From assembly GCA_011319805.1 (NCBI GenBank), contig SJRY01000017.1:1-64000 (forward strand): a stretch of 64,000 bases of DNA, in the 5' to 3' direction. This stretch comes from Macrocybe gigantea. Lineage: Eukaryota; Basidiomycota; Agaricomycetes; Agaricales; Callistosporiaceae. A program made the translations under genes and the position numbers. Each line of letters starts with the position of its first letter. The stretch's first letter is position 1. The notes beneath the pieces are model-generated. The model searched no databases. It was given only the letters and a program-made list of their open reading frames with translations, and was not told the origin of the DNA. Below, piece after piece: positions 33,777 through 48,700 of this stretch.

Positions 33777-35526
33777 TCAGGAGTGGTTACTTTGCGTGCG
33801 TTGCCATTGGGTTTGGAATGCCTGGAGGACCAAGTCCAGGTCTGTCCAGAACGACAAAGGCTCTTCACCATCCTTCATTCGGCCCATTCGCTTCGCGGTC
33901 AAACCAGCCGCCCTCAAGAACAGCGAACCATCCAGCTTATCCGCACCAGGCAATTCGGTGCCTGCAAGGAAACCAGCAGGCTTCGTGCCGTACAGCGACC
34001 CGAAATGAGCCAAAGCGCGCTGTAGTTTTGGAAGATGGTCGTCCGGGTGCACCAATGTGTTCTCGATGATGGAGAGCCACGGGTTTGGGTTTGAAGCCAG
34101 CGGGGATGTCTTTGCAGGTAAAGCCTTTGCGTGTGGGACGGGGTTGGGACCTGGAGGCGTGAGGTAGTTCGTATCCGCTGCGAAGAAAGATGGAATGTCG
34201 AAGCCAGTACGGCCATGGCCGACCCACCAGGCCAAACAAACCGTGAAGTAGGAACGGAGGAGAAGCTCTTGGGAGGAAGGCTTGAGGTACGCTGAAATAG
34301 AGGACAAGAACAACGAGGACGTCACGAGGTGCATGCTTGAATTGATCGCGTCGGAATGACGTTCCAGTGAAGAAGAAAGCATGCTTACTGCAAGAAATCG
34401 GCAGTGAAAGGTCCGTCTTTCGACCAACCGCTTATGCCGTAGATAATGCTGTTCACCCAGACAAGCTCTTCAATCTTCCGCTCCAACTCGTTCGGCTTCG
34501 ACATGTCTATCGTCCACTCGCTTGCGACCTTGAACAAAGCTCCACCGTGAGTTTCCATGGTTTGCAGGTACAGACGCCCAGCAGGTATCCCGGACTTCGG
34601 AATGAATTGCGGGTCTTTCAGAATACGGGCCACAATGTCAAGGGCATGTGTCTCCTTTGCGGTGCCCGAATTTCCTCCCAAGGTGAGAGCACCCGGCAGA
34701 CGAGTTGTTAGGGTTTCCACGACTGGCTTGTTGAAGAAGGAACGAGGAAGAACCGTGCTCGAATCGCCCTTGTGAACGGCCGCAGAAGCCAATCCTAATA
34801 TGAAACATCAATGCATGAAGATCAGATCAATGATAGCAAATTTCGGTACCTTCAACAACCATTCCAGGCAATCCGAATTCTGTTCCATATCCAACATGGA
34901 TCATGGGATGGATCAAGCCATCCATGAATCGATTAAGCATCTCCGGTTGATTTTTCCCTTCACCGATATTATCATCAAAATTCAGCTTGGGCGCAAAAAC
35001 ATATTCTTCCAAGGTCTCCGAGAAGCCTTTCCTCTGGACGACATCTACGAAGAAATGAAGATATGCATTGTAGAACCTATCAGGAGTCGATTTCACGAAT
35101 AAGCATTTGTGATCTCGATATATGGAGATTAGCAGAGATCTCACCTGTGGTCACCGACGTGTTCAGCAAAGTTCGCATCGGTGATAGCTTCAGGAGATTT
35201 GAAGGCGGGAAGCTGATATTCGCAATCCAACTTGTACGCAGCTCTCATGGTCTCTTCATTGGCGCCCAAAGCCCATAATGCAATCGCAAAGTGTGAGGAG
35301 TGGCTATTGAGAGTATGAGGATGGAGTACATTGACACAAATGATGCGAATACCAACTTATGAAAGCCCATTTCATTGAAGAAGACGTGCCACCTTTCATT
35401 GTTATCCTTTAGAATTCTTCGAAGCTCTTCAGTGGATTCATGACTGATTCCAGGCCAAGGGCGAGGAGAAAGCGTCAAAGGCGGAAGAGAGGGAAGTGGA
35501 AAGAGATCCTGGGAAGCTTGTGCCAT
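33777..35526 (-). CDS. Questin-oxidase-like (AflY family) protein 1
   Basis: Five exons (35357-35526, 35145-35303, 34850-35076, 34389-34794, 33777-34335) give 506 aa. Recognisable blocks of the AflY/questin oxidase family (DUF4243): RWHVFFNEMGFHNHSSHFAIALWALGA, AYKLDCEYQLPAF, ITDANFAEH, LIHPMIHVGYGTEFGLPGM, IEELVWVNSIIYG, MHLVTSSLFLSS, LLLRSYFTVCLAWWV, and HPDDHLPKLQRALAHFGS. Conserved His residues (FHNHxSH, HPMIHVGYG, HxDDHLPK) are the likely active or cofactor-binding sites. Characterised relatives perform a Baeyer-Villiger-like ring cleavage in anthraquinone and aflatoxin pathways. Here there is no polyketide synthase nearby, and many mushrooms have lone copies, so substrate is open. Paralogue at 59359-61075. 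Confidence 0.8.
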
Positions 35527-37904
35527 TGAACGTTCGTGGTAAGTACACGCTGAACAGAATACGCTTCCTTTTAAGCTGTTCCTCGTTGTTTCACATGAAC
35601 ATCATGTGATGAAGACTGTTGGGCTCGATCGACGATTTTGGCGCTATCCCAACCATGAGGATCCAAGGCACCAAAGAAGAGGTAAGTTGAGGGGACTGTA
35701 GAACAGGTGCCGAGACAACACGGAGAGGTGACTAAGGTAGTGATTCCGGTAGCAGCTGCAACGTCCGGCTGAGTGACCGAAACAGCACGCCTCGAGCCAG
35801 AAAAAAGGAAGGGGTCTCGTCATTGTGATTGCTAAAAACCGCATTTCCGTGAATGGCGTGGTGATCCGGAGAGGCTTTTGAAGCAGCGCCGAGCGCGGTT
35901 TTGGATGCACGGCTTGCGTGTCGCTGCGGCAATCAATCCCGAAGAAGAATCGTCCTGGTTCTGAGGGTCTTGTGCGCAATCATACATTTGACAAGGATCC
36001 AGGGAGTGTTGCCTTGGCTGCGGCGAAGCACGGTCAAGATGGAAAAACATCATTTTAGGGCGGTAATTATGCGATAATCTGGCTCGTGTCGTGGTGGGAA
36101 AGGATGAAAGGGCGAGCGTCCAAACAAAGTCGTTCTGAACAATTTCTGGCACCTCACTGCTTCGACCACACAATTACTTTCATGCCTTCATCTAATGCTC
36201 GTCAACTTTCTGGAACAATGCAGTAAAGCCCCAACGTGTTGGTGATCGTCCGTTGTGCTCTTCTCGGACTTATGCAGGCGCAACGGTCATAACGATGGTC
36301 ATGAGGACACCGTGTGTCTTGCGCAGGTGGTATGAGTCGCGTACGCGGACTCCTTGCTTGACTGCGACAGCTTGACATAGATGTCGAGTGGTCCCAAATT
36401 CTTTGGATGTTTACTGGAGTTCTGTCGTCCTGAAAGGGCCTTCCTTACTGCAACATCCCAGCACGCTGACCAGGCTCTCTGGACATGTTGTACGCTTACC
36501 TCCCGTATATCTGACAGGCTAACCACTCGAAGCACCGGATCTTCGTGCTGAAGGGCGTCTGGATAGCTTCGAGGAGCTTAATGAGACTTCTTCGACTCCC
36601 ATCGTCTCCTCGCACCCCTCTCTTTGTCGCTTTCCTGCAATCAAACCCATGCCTAGATGTCTAGATGCACACTGCAAATGAAAATCCTCTCCTTCAGTGT
36701 TGAGTTGGTTTATCCTTCCATTTTCTCGCTATAAAGACTCGGCTACATCATGACTTAGGAAGGTGCGAAGAAATGGAACTGAACTACCGTTAGTGTCCTC
36801 AAGCCGATTTTCGTAGTGGTCGAGTACTGAGTAATTACATGGTGATTTCGCATCTTCAGCAGGGCAGGTGCCGGTTTACCTGGCCAGGAGGGTCTACTCG
36901 TTATTGGTCAATTGAGGGCGCCGCTCCACACTTGGCTTCACTTCAGGAATCAAATCGCTACTGACACGACCAGCGACTCGAAATGCATTCAGGAACAAAA
37001 GCCCGTCGTGCGCTTCTGATTCCCGCCAAGTTCCCTGTGGCTTGCTCCTCTCAGTCCGCTATTCTGTGTGCCGCCGAAATAGCGTTCACTTTCAATACGT
37101 GCGACGACTTTCCGACTTGTGTGCACTACCGCGAACCCCGCGGCATAGCGAGTCAAGGAAAAGTCATCCACGTACAACCATACAAGTTCTTTTCATCGAC
37201 CCGAATACGACACTACGCCTGGTTATATGCCGCCACCCTTTGCCCCTGGTCAATTCTTATGCACATTTTGTTTGGCTCACTGATGGATCGGATACTCTTG
37301 CGCGATTTTGACCTATCTCTAGTAGCTTGTCAAGTGTCCAGGACACGGCAAAAGTGATGATTTGCAGAAGCTGCATATAATCTTCTCGCCCTACCTCGTA
37401 GTTTGTCTTTGCGATACAGGCGCTCTGATATTCCGGTTTCTTATCAGCTGCGAGAATTCGAGCTTCAAGTCTAGGGACAGGACGATGTACATCTACGGAC
37501 GAACGGTCGACAGCATCAGCCCACCTGCTCATCATAACAACACCGCGGAAAACGGAAAAGAAAAATATACGACTTTGCGCCAGCACTAAATATCCACACC
37601 TCAGTGCTGAGAAGCTCCAAGAACGCAAGTTCAGTGTGAATGAAATTGATTGAATGGAAGAAATAAATAATCCTGCACTGTTACAGGTCATGTCATCCAG
37701 TTCATCATGCTACAATAATAATTTAGATCAAACGATGTACGCTTGACAAAGTTGAGAAGAGAGCCACTCTGAGAAACTCAGACTCATCGCAAAGCAATCA
37801 CATGTCCGAGATCACTACAGTTTTGGTGACGGTTGGCATACTCTTCTGAGACTCTTCATCCTATAATCACTTTGAGTGAATACCAAAGGCGTCAAAAACG
37901 GATT
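35527..37904. other. Gene-poor stretch
   Basis: About 2.4 kb upstream of the questin-oxidase-like gene. Frames at 35644-36173 (minus) and 36983-37357 (plus) have no domain and no consistent splicing. Nothing supportable. Confidence 0.45.
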
Positions 37905-39702
37905 TCATACGTGGTGAATATCAATTGTATCAAGGTCGTACGCGTTACGGAACGCAATACTCTTGTCTCGACCATTTGTGCGCGAACCATGTGCAGAGTT
38001 GAGGCTGGCTGTAAAAGCGTGCTTCATATGCTTTTCCTTGAGATGCTGACGACCATTCAACCTGAGTTCAAGGTAGACGTTTTAGGCACTTAGAATCAGC
38101 AAATGGGAAGTTGATGACCGACATTGCAACTAAGAAGCACGACTTTAGCGTCAGACAGGTCCTCCAAACTTAATATTGAACTTACAATACGTGTTTGCAT
38201 AGAGCTTAGTGACATTGATATGGAAAGCCAACCTGCCATGAACATGAATAATTTGACCGAGAAAAGTAAGGGAGTGGTTATACCAGTACAGCTTCTGCGG
38301 CGTGGAATAGAAGGTTATCAACAACAGGGTCTGAATGAGCGTGACTAATGCGCCGCGGTGAATTGTGAATTGGATGAGTGCATTGACGAGTGAGTTCGTC
38401 CTGTGGCAAATGTTATCACGGGTCCCTGGGAGGAAATTGGGCACCGAAGCGTTCGCACTGGGAAATGCCAGTTTTTGATGACGACAGGAATATGCACATG
38501 GCTGCCGTCGCCACTATGTCGGTTGCGGCCCCGAATCCTTTTGCCAGACCGAAAAAGATCTATCAAGGCGGGCGTTTAAGAGTAATTCTAACGAATAAAG
38601 ATGAATAGTACTTACTGCAAAGGTTCCATTTCTGTTTGCAAGTACGCCTGTATGGAAAATGTACATAGTGGCTACGCAGGCTGAAGCACAGAGTGTCAGT
38701 ATCCATCTTATTTCGGAAATAATACGGCATACCGACACCACCGACTGGTAGTTGGGAACAGGTCATTAAAGAATCCTGATAATAACTTGGTTGACGGAGT
38801 CCGCACCGAATGCAAAAATCGCAAGCACAGTCTGATGGGCTTGTTTACAGAAGAGGATCCACAGCGGTGAGCCAGAACTCACAATTACAACAATCATGAA
38901 CCAGTTTCCTATTCCCTGTCGTCTCACTGGAGGGCATCAGACCTAGTATTCAATAGCGCGAGAGACACCGCATTCTCACCGACATAAAGTTGGTGAACAA
39001 AGTACAGCTGAGAACTAACATTGTAAGTGTCAGAATTACCGTGTATTAGAAAACTAGCTGTGGACGCACATGAAAGTAATGATCGTTGAAAGAAGGCATT
39101 CGGCGGACAACTCTCTACAGGAATACAATCAAGTAACCAGGAAAAAGGCCCAAAAGGCACTACGAACGGTGTTATCGAATTGAGTGGTTTCAGGGAACCG
39201 AAATAGGGAATCTTCAATGTTTGTGAGTAGCGATCATCATCGGTAGAAATGTAGCAAGCAGACCAGGTAATAATAAACAGATTGCGCTACCAGTGCCGAT
39301 GATGTTAGGTCAAACACCCTTGGCAAATTTCTGGTCCATTAGTATCCTGAGAGTAGCAAGATATATGCTTACAGCATTGAAGCCGCCTGAGAACACTTTA
39401 AGGAAACAGGAGACATGTCAATTTGGGTGCAAAACTCACGGTAGCGCGGACTGTCCAAGTATCCGAACGGGCAGGGAAGTAAACATAAGCTTGAACAATT
39501 GTCATGCCTCCCAGGCTGCATTCCTCTTCAGCCAACAGTGCGTCCTTCTCTTGGGCACTTACAACAAAGAGATGACAAATCCTGTCCTTAGAGCTTAATT
39601 TCCACGGATATGAATTGCCTACGGTGAGTACGACTCACCCCAATAAATGGGCGCAAATGTATCCGAGATGTCAATACCGGGCATCTCCGTGGGAGAAGAC
39701 AT
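37905..39702 (-). CDS. DUF6534-like membrane protein, partly resolved
   Basis: Many small exons on the minus strand match, in order, the basidiomycete DUF6534 family. The first exon (39639-39702) reads MSSPTEMPGIDISDTFAPIYWG. Next come SLGGMTIVQAYVYFPARSD, VAQSVYYYLV, LYFVHQLYV, RIISEIRWILTLCASACVA, IFFGLAKGFGAATDIVATAAMC, SKTGISQTNSLVNALIQFTIHRGALVTLI, KLYW, LAFHINVTKLYANT and a tail LNGRQHLKEKHMKH ending at 37905. The 3' half splices cleanly (introns 38062-38190, 38233-38283 and one ending before TNSLVN). Between about 38770 and 39560 I could not find a full set of in-phase junctions, so it may be decaying. About seven membrane helices are expected. Function of the family is unknown. Confidence 0.5.
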
Positions 39703-42380
39703 TTCGGCCGATTTCGTGAATTCTCCAAATCGCGAGCCCGCGACGGAAAAGTGAACAGTGGGAGGTAGGAATCAGTCAGATCTTCAAATGGTCCGTTATA
39801 AGGGCATTCTATACGTCGCTGGGAACGTTCCAATACAGTTGTGTAACCGCAGGCCCGATCCAAACATGATGAGGTCCATCACGTCGTTTTCCTCTAGCCT
39901 CTTTGCGATGCCAAAGGGAGCTGACAGAAGCGAGGTGGTCATCGGCCAAATCATCGGTCGTCACGGGCATATAAACAGCCATACGATCATCACCGTTCGA
40001 ACTACGATCTGGGCCCAATCTTGACTGCTGTGAGTTGAAGCAGTGCAAGCAAAGCATGGCGGTGGGAAGTCTAGTGCAGTATTCGTGCTATAGTTTAGCT
40101 CCATGGGATAGCCAAAAAAGTGATGCGCTATATCGGACCCCAGCACTTACATAGTTTTAAACCGATAGTTTTGAATCGAAATGATGACCGGGTTCGCGGC
40201 AGGAAGATTTAGGGAGGTAGGCACTTCGGGCATGCTCCCGATGAAGGCTCGTAGACTCAGGTGCACAATTACCTTACATCCACACAGTTCAAGTCGCTTA
40301 TGGGCGTTGCCATGCATCATTTACATGCGATAATCCCCGGGGGGGTTTGATGCGGTAAATGCTGATAGACGCCGACGTTCAGGCACTCGTCTCTGACAGA
40401 GATGCCATTGCAACTGTTTGGTCTCTGGGCAAACTCTAAAGCAGAATGCTATACCCGATCAGCGCCAGACTCCTCGGGCGTATGCCAGAAACGCACCATT
40501 AGATTCAGTCCAGTGTCTCATAGCAGTTGACGACATCCCTTGGTGGTTGCGACTGTCACGTTATATCCGCTCTTGGCATCTGTAGAGAATACAATTACGG
40601 CCGCATGGAAAGGCAGGTCTACAAATGAGGAAGCCGATGAATGGGAAAGCGTCATCATCTATTGATCGGATGGATACTTTCTGACAGGTCGTGTACGCTT
40701 CCTCAACGCATGGCGTACTATCCTCTGACCTCGACAATGGTAAGCCTCGGTTGAAGCTCTTCGACATTGAAGGGTCGAGGAATGCAGCTGTTCTGCGATG
40801 ACGTGTTTGGGCAAACGCCCTTCAGTAGCTCTCGGAGTGCTGGTGCCCTTACTCCACGTTTGTCAGGTTTCCCATGCTTCAAGCGCCTTCATCACGATCA
40901 TATCTTGCACACATCGCACAAGAAATATTTTAGATGAAACAATATCGTTCGCATACAGATATACTCACCCGAGGCCGAACCGACACCGTTGTCTCGACCG
41001 CAACTAGTTTAGGTTGGGTGGCTCATTCCACGTCTCTCATGACAAAAGCTCACCCCATCGAATATGTGTGCCCCCAATGTTGTGGGTGGAATGTTGACAG
41101 GAAAGATTCACTATTCCATTTCCGCGCTGCTACGCATCTCATCTCGCTTTGTTGACTTATCGCGCGAAGATGCTGTGGACCTGTTAAGACACCTAAGAAA
41201 TGGTCCACAATTGTATCATGTATCAGTCTTTGCCATGGGAGAAATGTTGTTTTCTTCTTTTTTCGTAGGTCTGGGCACAGAGTCCAGTTACGACCATCTT
41301 GAAGAGAATCGATATACATCAAAGTACTAGTAAGACGAGGAATCTGATGGAAATAGATCTGGGTAAGTCGCGCGCCAAAGACATATCGAAAGGTGCGTCA
41401 GACTCGAGGAAGCTCCTGAAATTTTCGGCGCTAATAGTCGTGAATACGGAGAGATACTGTAGACGTCCACTGTAAAGCAGAAGCGTGTACTGACTCTGGG
41501 AAAGACTGACCGCAGATACTGTGAGATCATCGCGATATGTTGTCGAAGTGCCCTGGGAGAAGTCTTTACATATCGGAAATCATAGGCCACTAAGTTAACA
41601 GCTGATCATTCTCGTCGGCGCTGGCAAATTGAATGTCTGCGAGGTTGAATGGGTTCACGTGAAGATCATCAGAATGTCATTGTAGGTTAGTTGAATCAGG
41701 TCTTTGATAGGCAAGCGAAGAATGCTGATATCGAGGCGCGTTCCTGCGCGATGTCAAGCTGTCTGCTAAGGTTTCCGCCAGAGCATAGGTCCGATGCATA
41801 TCAATTGCTTTTCGAACGGAAGGATCATCTAGCAATGCCACGATTGAGTCGTATAGAGATATCAGACCTGGCGGAAGATACGACAAAAGCAGACGCATAC
41901 CGAGAAGAGGTGTCCTGATTCTGGAACTTTGAAAGTCACAATTCCTTCCAATGGCAGTTCACGGCATCCCGAGAAGGCATGGATAGTATCCCGAAACAAT
42001 ATAACAGAGGAAATGTGTGGCAGGACCAAAGGTAGGCGGCGTGCACGTTCCGTTCTTCGTCGAGTGACTGCCAGCTAGTAACAAGCAGCCCCAGCGGCCA
42101 TTGTACACGCTACTCCAACGCTGGGGAAATATATTCTACGTAAGACAAGTTCGAATCACCTGGCAGCACCCTGGAGGACGCTGTCAAGCGCGCAAAACGG
42201 AAGGCGAGAAGGCTGGGCAAGACGTTGATTGAGGTGTCCATAAGGAGCAAACATGACGACGGCCGCCATGTTGTGACTCCCGGCCACGCTACCCCACACC
42301 ACGCCTTCTCATCCATCTCGCTGACTCCGTTCTCCTCTAATCCCCTCACCGACGCCTAGTACGTCCATCTTAGGCTGTCC
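39703..42380. other. Gene-poor stretch
   Basis: About 2.7 kb. Short frames only, e.g. minus strand 41327-41590 and 41677-41898; they have Leu-rich patches that could be remnants of F-box-type genes, but I cannot support that. Confidence 0.4.
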
Positions 42381-43400
42381 ATGACTCCCGTACAGAAGCC
42401 AAAGACGCCGTCGAGCTCGCCCATCAACTGCAAAATCCTGCTCATTGGCAACTCGTCGGTCGGAAAAAGCAGCCTCCTGCTTCGGTTCTCCGACGAACAG
42501 TGGCTTCCAGAAGACGAAAGCAGCGCTACGATTGGAGTTGATTTTCGGGTACGTTTCACTTTTTCTTATTCTTTCTTTTATGACTACTATGGATTGCGCA
42601 TATGTGTTCTACGATGATGAGAAGTCTTCAACTCTCTTTTCTTATGATTGCAGATCAAGCATGCTAAATTTATTCGCATCTTCACAGGTGCACAAGATGG
42701 AAGTGAAGGGGAGGAAAGTCAAACTCAGCATCTGGGTGAGGAAGGCTGGAAGACTGGTCGCTGAAAGGTGCCCGCATTGACGATGCTCCGACATATTCCA
42801 GGACACAGCAGGCCAGGAGCGATTTAGGACAATAACGTCGTCCTATTATAGAGGTGCACAAGGTATCATATTAGGTGAGTTTTTTGTACCAGTTCGGCAT
42901 TTCCACAGCTCCGAGCTCAGCTGGACAACAGTCTACGACGTCTCAAATCGCGAGTCTTTCGATGCCCTGCCGAGGTGGTATAGCGAGCTTGAGACGTACG
43001 TATCCAGCTCTGTGGTGAAGATTCTCGTGGGGAACAAGGTCGACAAGGTAGGTCATCTGCCTTATCCTAAATCACTTGTCTCTTTTTGTACAGACCTCAT
43101 AACCGCCTTGTGTAGGAATTCTCCCGCCAAGTCTCCACATCTGAAGGACAGCAATTCGCCACGCGAATGTCATCCCTCTTCATCGAGTGCTCTGCCAAGA
43201 CTGCTATCGGCGTCAAGGATGCATTCCAAGGGCTCGTGGAGAAGATCCTTGACACGCCGGAGCTATGGGAGGGAGCTGTTAATGACAAGGTGAACGGCCA
43301 CGCTACGGCAGGAGGCGGTGGAGGCATGCCTGGCGGCGTACAGGTCGTTGGGCTTGGTTCGGGCCAGGACCAGGCGCGCGTTGGGGGCTGCGCGTGCTGA
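42381..43400 (+). CDS. RAB18: Rab18-like small GTPase
   Basis: Five exons (42381-42548, 42688-42735, 42802-42874, 42932-43047, 43116-43400) give 229 aa. All G motifs are present: P-loop GNSSVGKSS, switch I with [25 protein letters not shown] and ECSAKT. The combination [33 protein letters not shown] and [10 protein letters not shown] matches Rab18 better than other Rabs. The protein ends Cys-Ala-Cys, a CxC motif for double geranylgeranylation. Rab18 works in lipid-droplet, ER and secretory membrane traffic. Intron 1 is long (139 nt). A Gly-rich insert precedes the tail. Prenylated CxC ends may be carboxyl-methylated by ICMT enzymes such as those at 28-32 kb. Confidence 0.9.
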
Positions 43401-45441
<2,041 letters not shown>

Positions 45442-45759
45442 CGTTCGAGGCACGCAAGATGAGCACGTGAAGCGTGATCGTAAACTTGCCAAGAGGGGTG
45501 GCTTACGTAACACACATGGGCACGCGCCGAAAAGGGCTGGGCTGCAGCGTGCCTCAACCTACTACTCTACCTTATCTTGTATAATACGTCCGTGGATTCG
45601 TTCGTCACACAGCGTCTCTTCATGTTTTCTGATGCTGACGTTATTTGACATAGAATTTCTGCGGGCTTCTGGAAAAGTTGTTGAGAATCTGGTTGGTGGC
45701 GAACCCACTGTAGTGGGTCGATCAAGACGGTGGCAGACGCTTTGTTAGGTTACGCTGCG

Positions 45760-48700
45760 ATGCATGCGGACCACGATGAGCACGACCTTTCTGACGCTTC
45801 TGCAACGCTTGGGCTTACAAGTAGCATGTCGCTGCAGAATGCGCGCGAGAACATGCAGAGGCGTGCTACTATGGACTTAGTTAATCTATCGCCAGAAGGT
45901 CACTTGAACGCAAATATGACGACACGCCACGACTTTGTGTTTTCTCCGTCGCTGCGGCGTGCTGGGTGAGTCGCCATGTTTTTATATTTCTACATCTATA
46001 CACGTGTTGTTTACTCCCCTCTTCGTGCGCAATGCATGGCGGAGGGGCGGGGAGATTCTGTTCGGACAATCCCACCCGCCCGAACTGAGTCTTCTATGCT
46101 TCGGAATCCACTTTCTGGACGTCTCTTTTCTATATTTATGACATGATCTCATGCATATTTTCTTTTTGTGGCGTCTTGAAAGGCTTCTCCAGCCTAGGTC
46201 TTACAATCCAACTGCTGGCATGTCGCCGCCATATGGCTCTCAGCGCTCGCTTAACGCCAATGAGCCCAGCTCGTCCCTTCCAACGCGTGCAGCCCTGAAG
46301 CCACATTCCCAGAACTCGATCCGCATGAACACCATGCAGCTCTCCAACATGTCATTCCCGTCCTCGTTCTCGTCGCGTTCGCCGCCCCTGTACTACCTAG
46401 ATAGAGCAGCACCTCACACCCTGGGCGGTGCAGCAGACCTGATCTTCCCCTCTGCTGATTCGACCGACCTTCCTCTCCCACCATCATCGTCGGGGTCCGC
46501 CTCACTCGCTTCTGCGTCGCCTGCTTTCTCCATCAGCGATCAGAACACGGAAGACTTGATGGACTGGCAAATACCCTTTGCATCGCCTCCTTCCTTGGCG
46601 CGAACCGAAGTCTCACCCAGTCGACCAAGTGCGACCCCGGCCCCCCTCCCGCGGGTTTCAGTTCCGATACCAGAGGCATCTCAGCCTGGCGCATCAGGTC
46701 TCTCGCTTCTCCGCCCAGAGTCTCAGCCGGTCTCGGACGCAGGTTTTCGCCCATTACATTCACCCCCAATTGAGGCAACCATCCCATCGCCCCCTTTGAG
46801 CGTCTCGCAAACTCCGCGCCAGCAGCAATCGCCTTTTTTGCCAGCAACGTCACCTCTCCGCGTGATCTGGCCGGACCGTGGCTCTGTTTCACCCTTGCCG
46901 GAGCCCTATCCTACGTCACTCTCTGGCCGGAGCACGAGCACAACCGCCTCCACCGCCCTTCCCCAGGGCTCACATGCATTACTCGCAACTTTACCGCGTT
47001 CGATTTCTGCAACTGAAGTTACACCGCTCCTCCAGCCTCACACAACCGCACCCCCGCTCGTGTCCCCTTACGAGTCGCACGAAATCCCTAGGGCATGGCC
47101 ATCGCTAAATGCGCGGTTCTCAAAGCAGTTCGATGTGCGTGGCTTGTTGCGATGGGCATTTGAGAACGTTAAGAGAGAAGCACCAAGCGCGGTACATACG
47201 GCACTTCACAGCATTCCCGCTGTATTGTTGGGATGTTTGTTGAATGTGTTGGATGGAGTATCTTGTGAGTGTCTGGATCTGCTCAGACATGCCTCAAAGC
47301 ATTATTTTGTCATCTAAGCTTTTTCTACTACTTTATTGTCTTCATTCTCATAACTCGTCTTCCTTCACGGCTGGTAAAGAGATTGCAACTGACTGTCCTT
47401 TTATTGTTCAATCTATGAATGCGACAGATGGCATGATTATCTTTCCTGGTACCGGCGTCTTCGAAGGTTTCGCCGTGATGGGCGTTTCGATGTTCTTCAT
47501 GACGTAAGTTTCCGTCTACTGCCCACCCTTCATCTTTTTCTTCGCCTCTCTGCGGTGGAATATCCGGCTGCTTATTACCTCTGAAATATTTCAGAACGTT
47601 CATTTCACAACTCGTGTATACGCTGGGCGGAAGCGATTTTCCTGGCGCAAATGGGAGCATGATGATCGAAGTCGTGGTGCGTATCTTACTCACATGCTAG
47701 TGTGATTCCGTTTGACTGTGAAAAAAAATATGAAGCCCTTTTACCACATCCTGGCCGCGTCCATCGCCTCCCAAATCGGTGAAGAAAATACCAGAGATGT
47801 CATCGTGACGACGCTCGTCTCATATGTTCTCAGCTCGATTCTGACAGGCGAGTTCCTTGTTTCGCGTTTTTCTTTTGCTGCGAGTGAAGGAAAAGGACAA
47901 GGGTTGATGGCGACGGTTTTTCACAGGCCTGACATTCTTTCTGATCGGGGCTCTGAAATTGGGCGTCATTGTCGGTTTTTTCCCGAGGCATATTCTTGTC
48001 GGGTAAGCACTGAATGCGGGATTGTTTCTAAAATACCGACTTTCTGAAAAAAAAATGTGAAGATGTATAGGTGGCGTGGGTGTGTTCCTCCTTCAAACAG
48101 GGTAAGTGCATTCATTACTGACCATAGTCCGTTGCGCGAACTGAAATACGACATCAGGTTCGCGGTGAGCATGGGTTTCGGCGAAGGCGACCTGCCGGCA
48201 AGCTGGGGCACCCTCAAGCTCATGTTCGGCGATATGCACTACCTCGCGTTATGGACCATCCCACTGGCGCTGGCTATTTTATTGAGGGTCATTACGCACA
48301 AGTATCACCATCAATTGATTTTTCCTCTCTGTGCGTTAGGTTCCCTCCTTGACGCCCAAATTCAAGACTTCTGAGCTATGCTCTTCTGATACAGATTTCA
48401 TGGTCATTTTTGCTGCGTTTTACCTCGTAGTTGCATCTGCTGGTTTGAGATTGCGGGATTTGAGGGAACATGGATGGATATTCGATGTAGGAAGGGAACA
48501 ACATTCCTGGTACCAATTCTATACTTATTTTGGTGAGGAATCCTTTGGTCCTTGACATTCTCCTATTTGAATGAAGTCTCTGCCGTTGTAGATCCAAAAG
48601 CGATCAAGTTCGGTCCGCTGTGGTCTACGATGCCGACGCAGTTTGCACTGTATGCTCCTCGCTGATTTGCATATCTAGTGACTGATTTTGAAGGAATTAG

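Noticed and set aside
33777..35526. Secondary-metabolite gene cluster centred on the AflY-like genes
   Set aside because: No polyketide synthase, terpene cyclase, NRPS, P450 or cluster regulator in the window; such genes occur singly in mushrooms.
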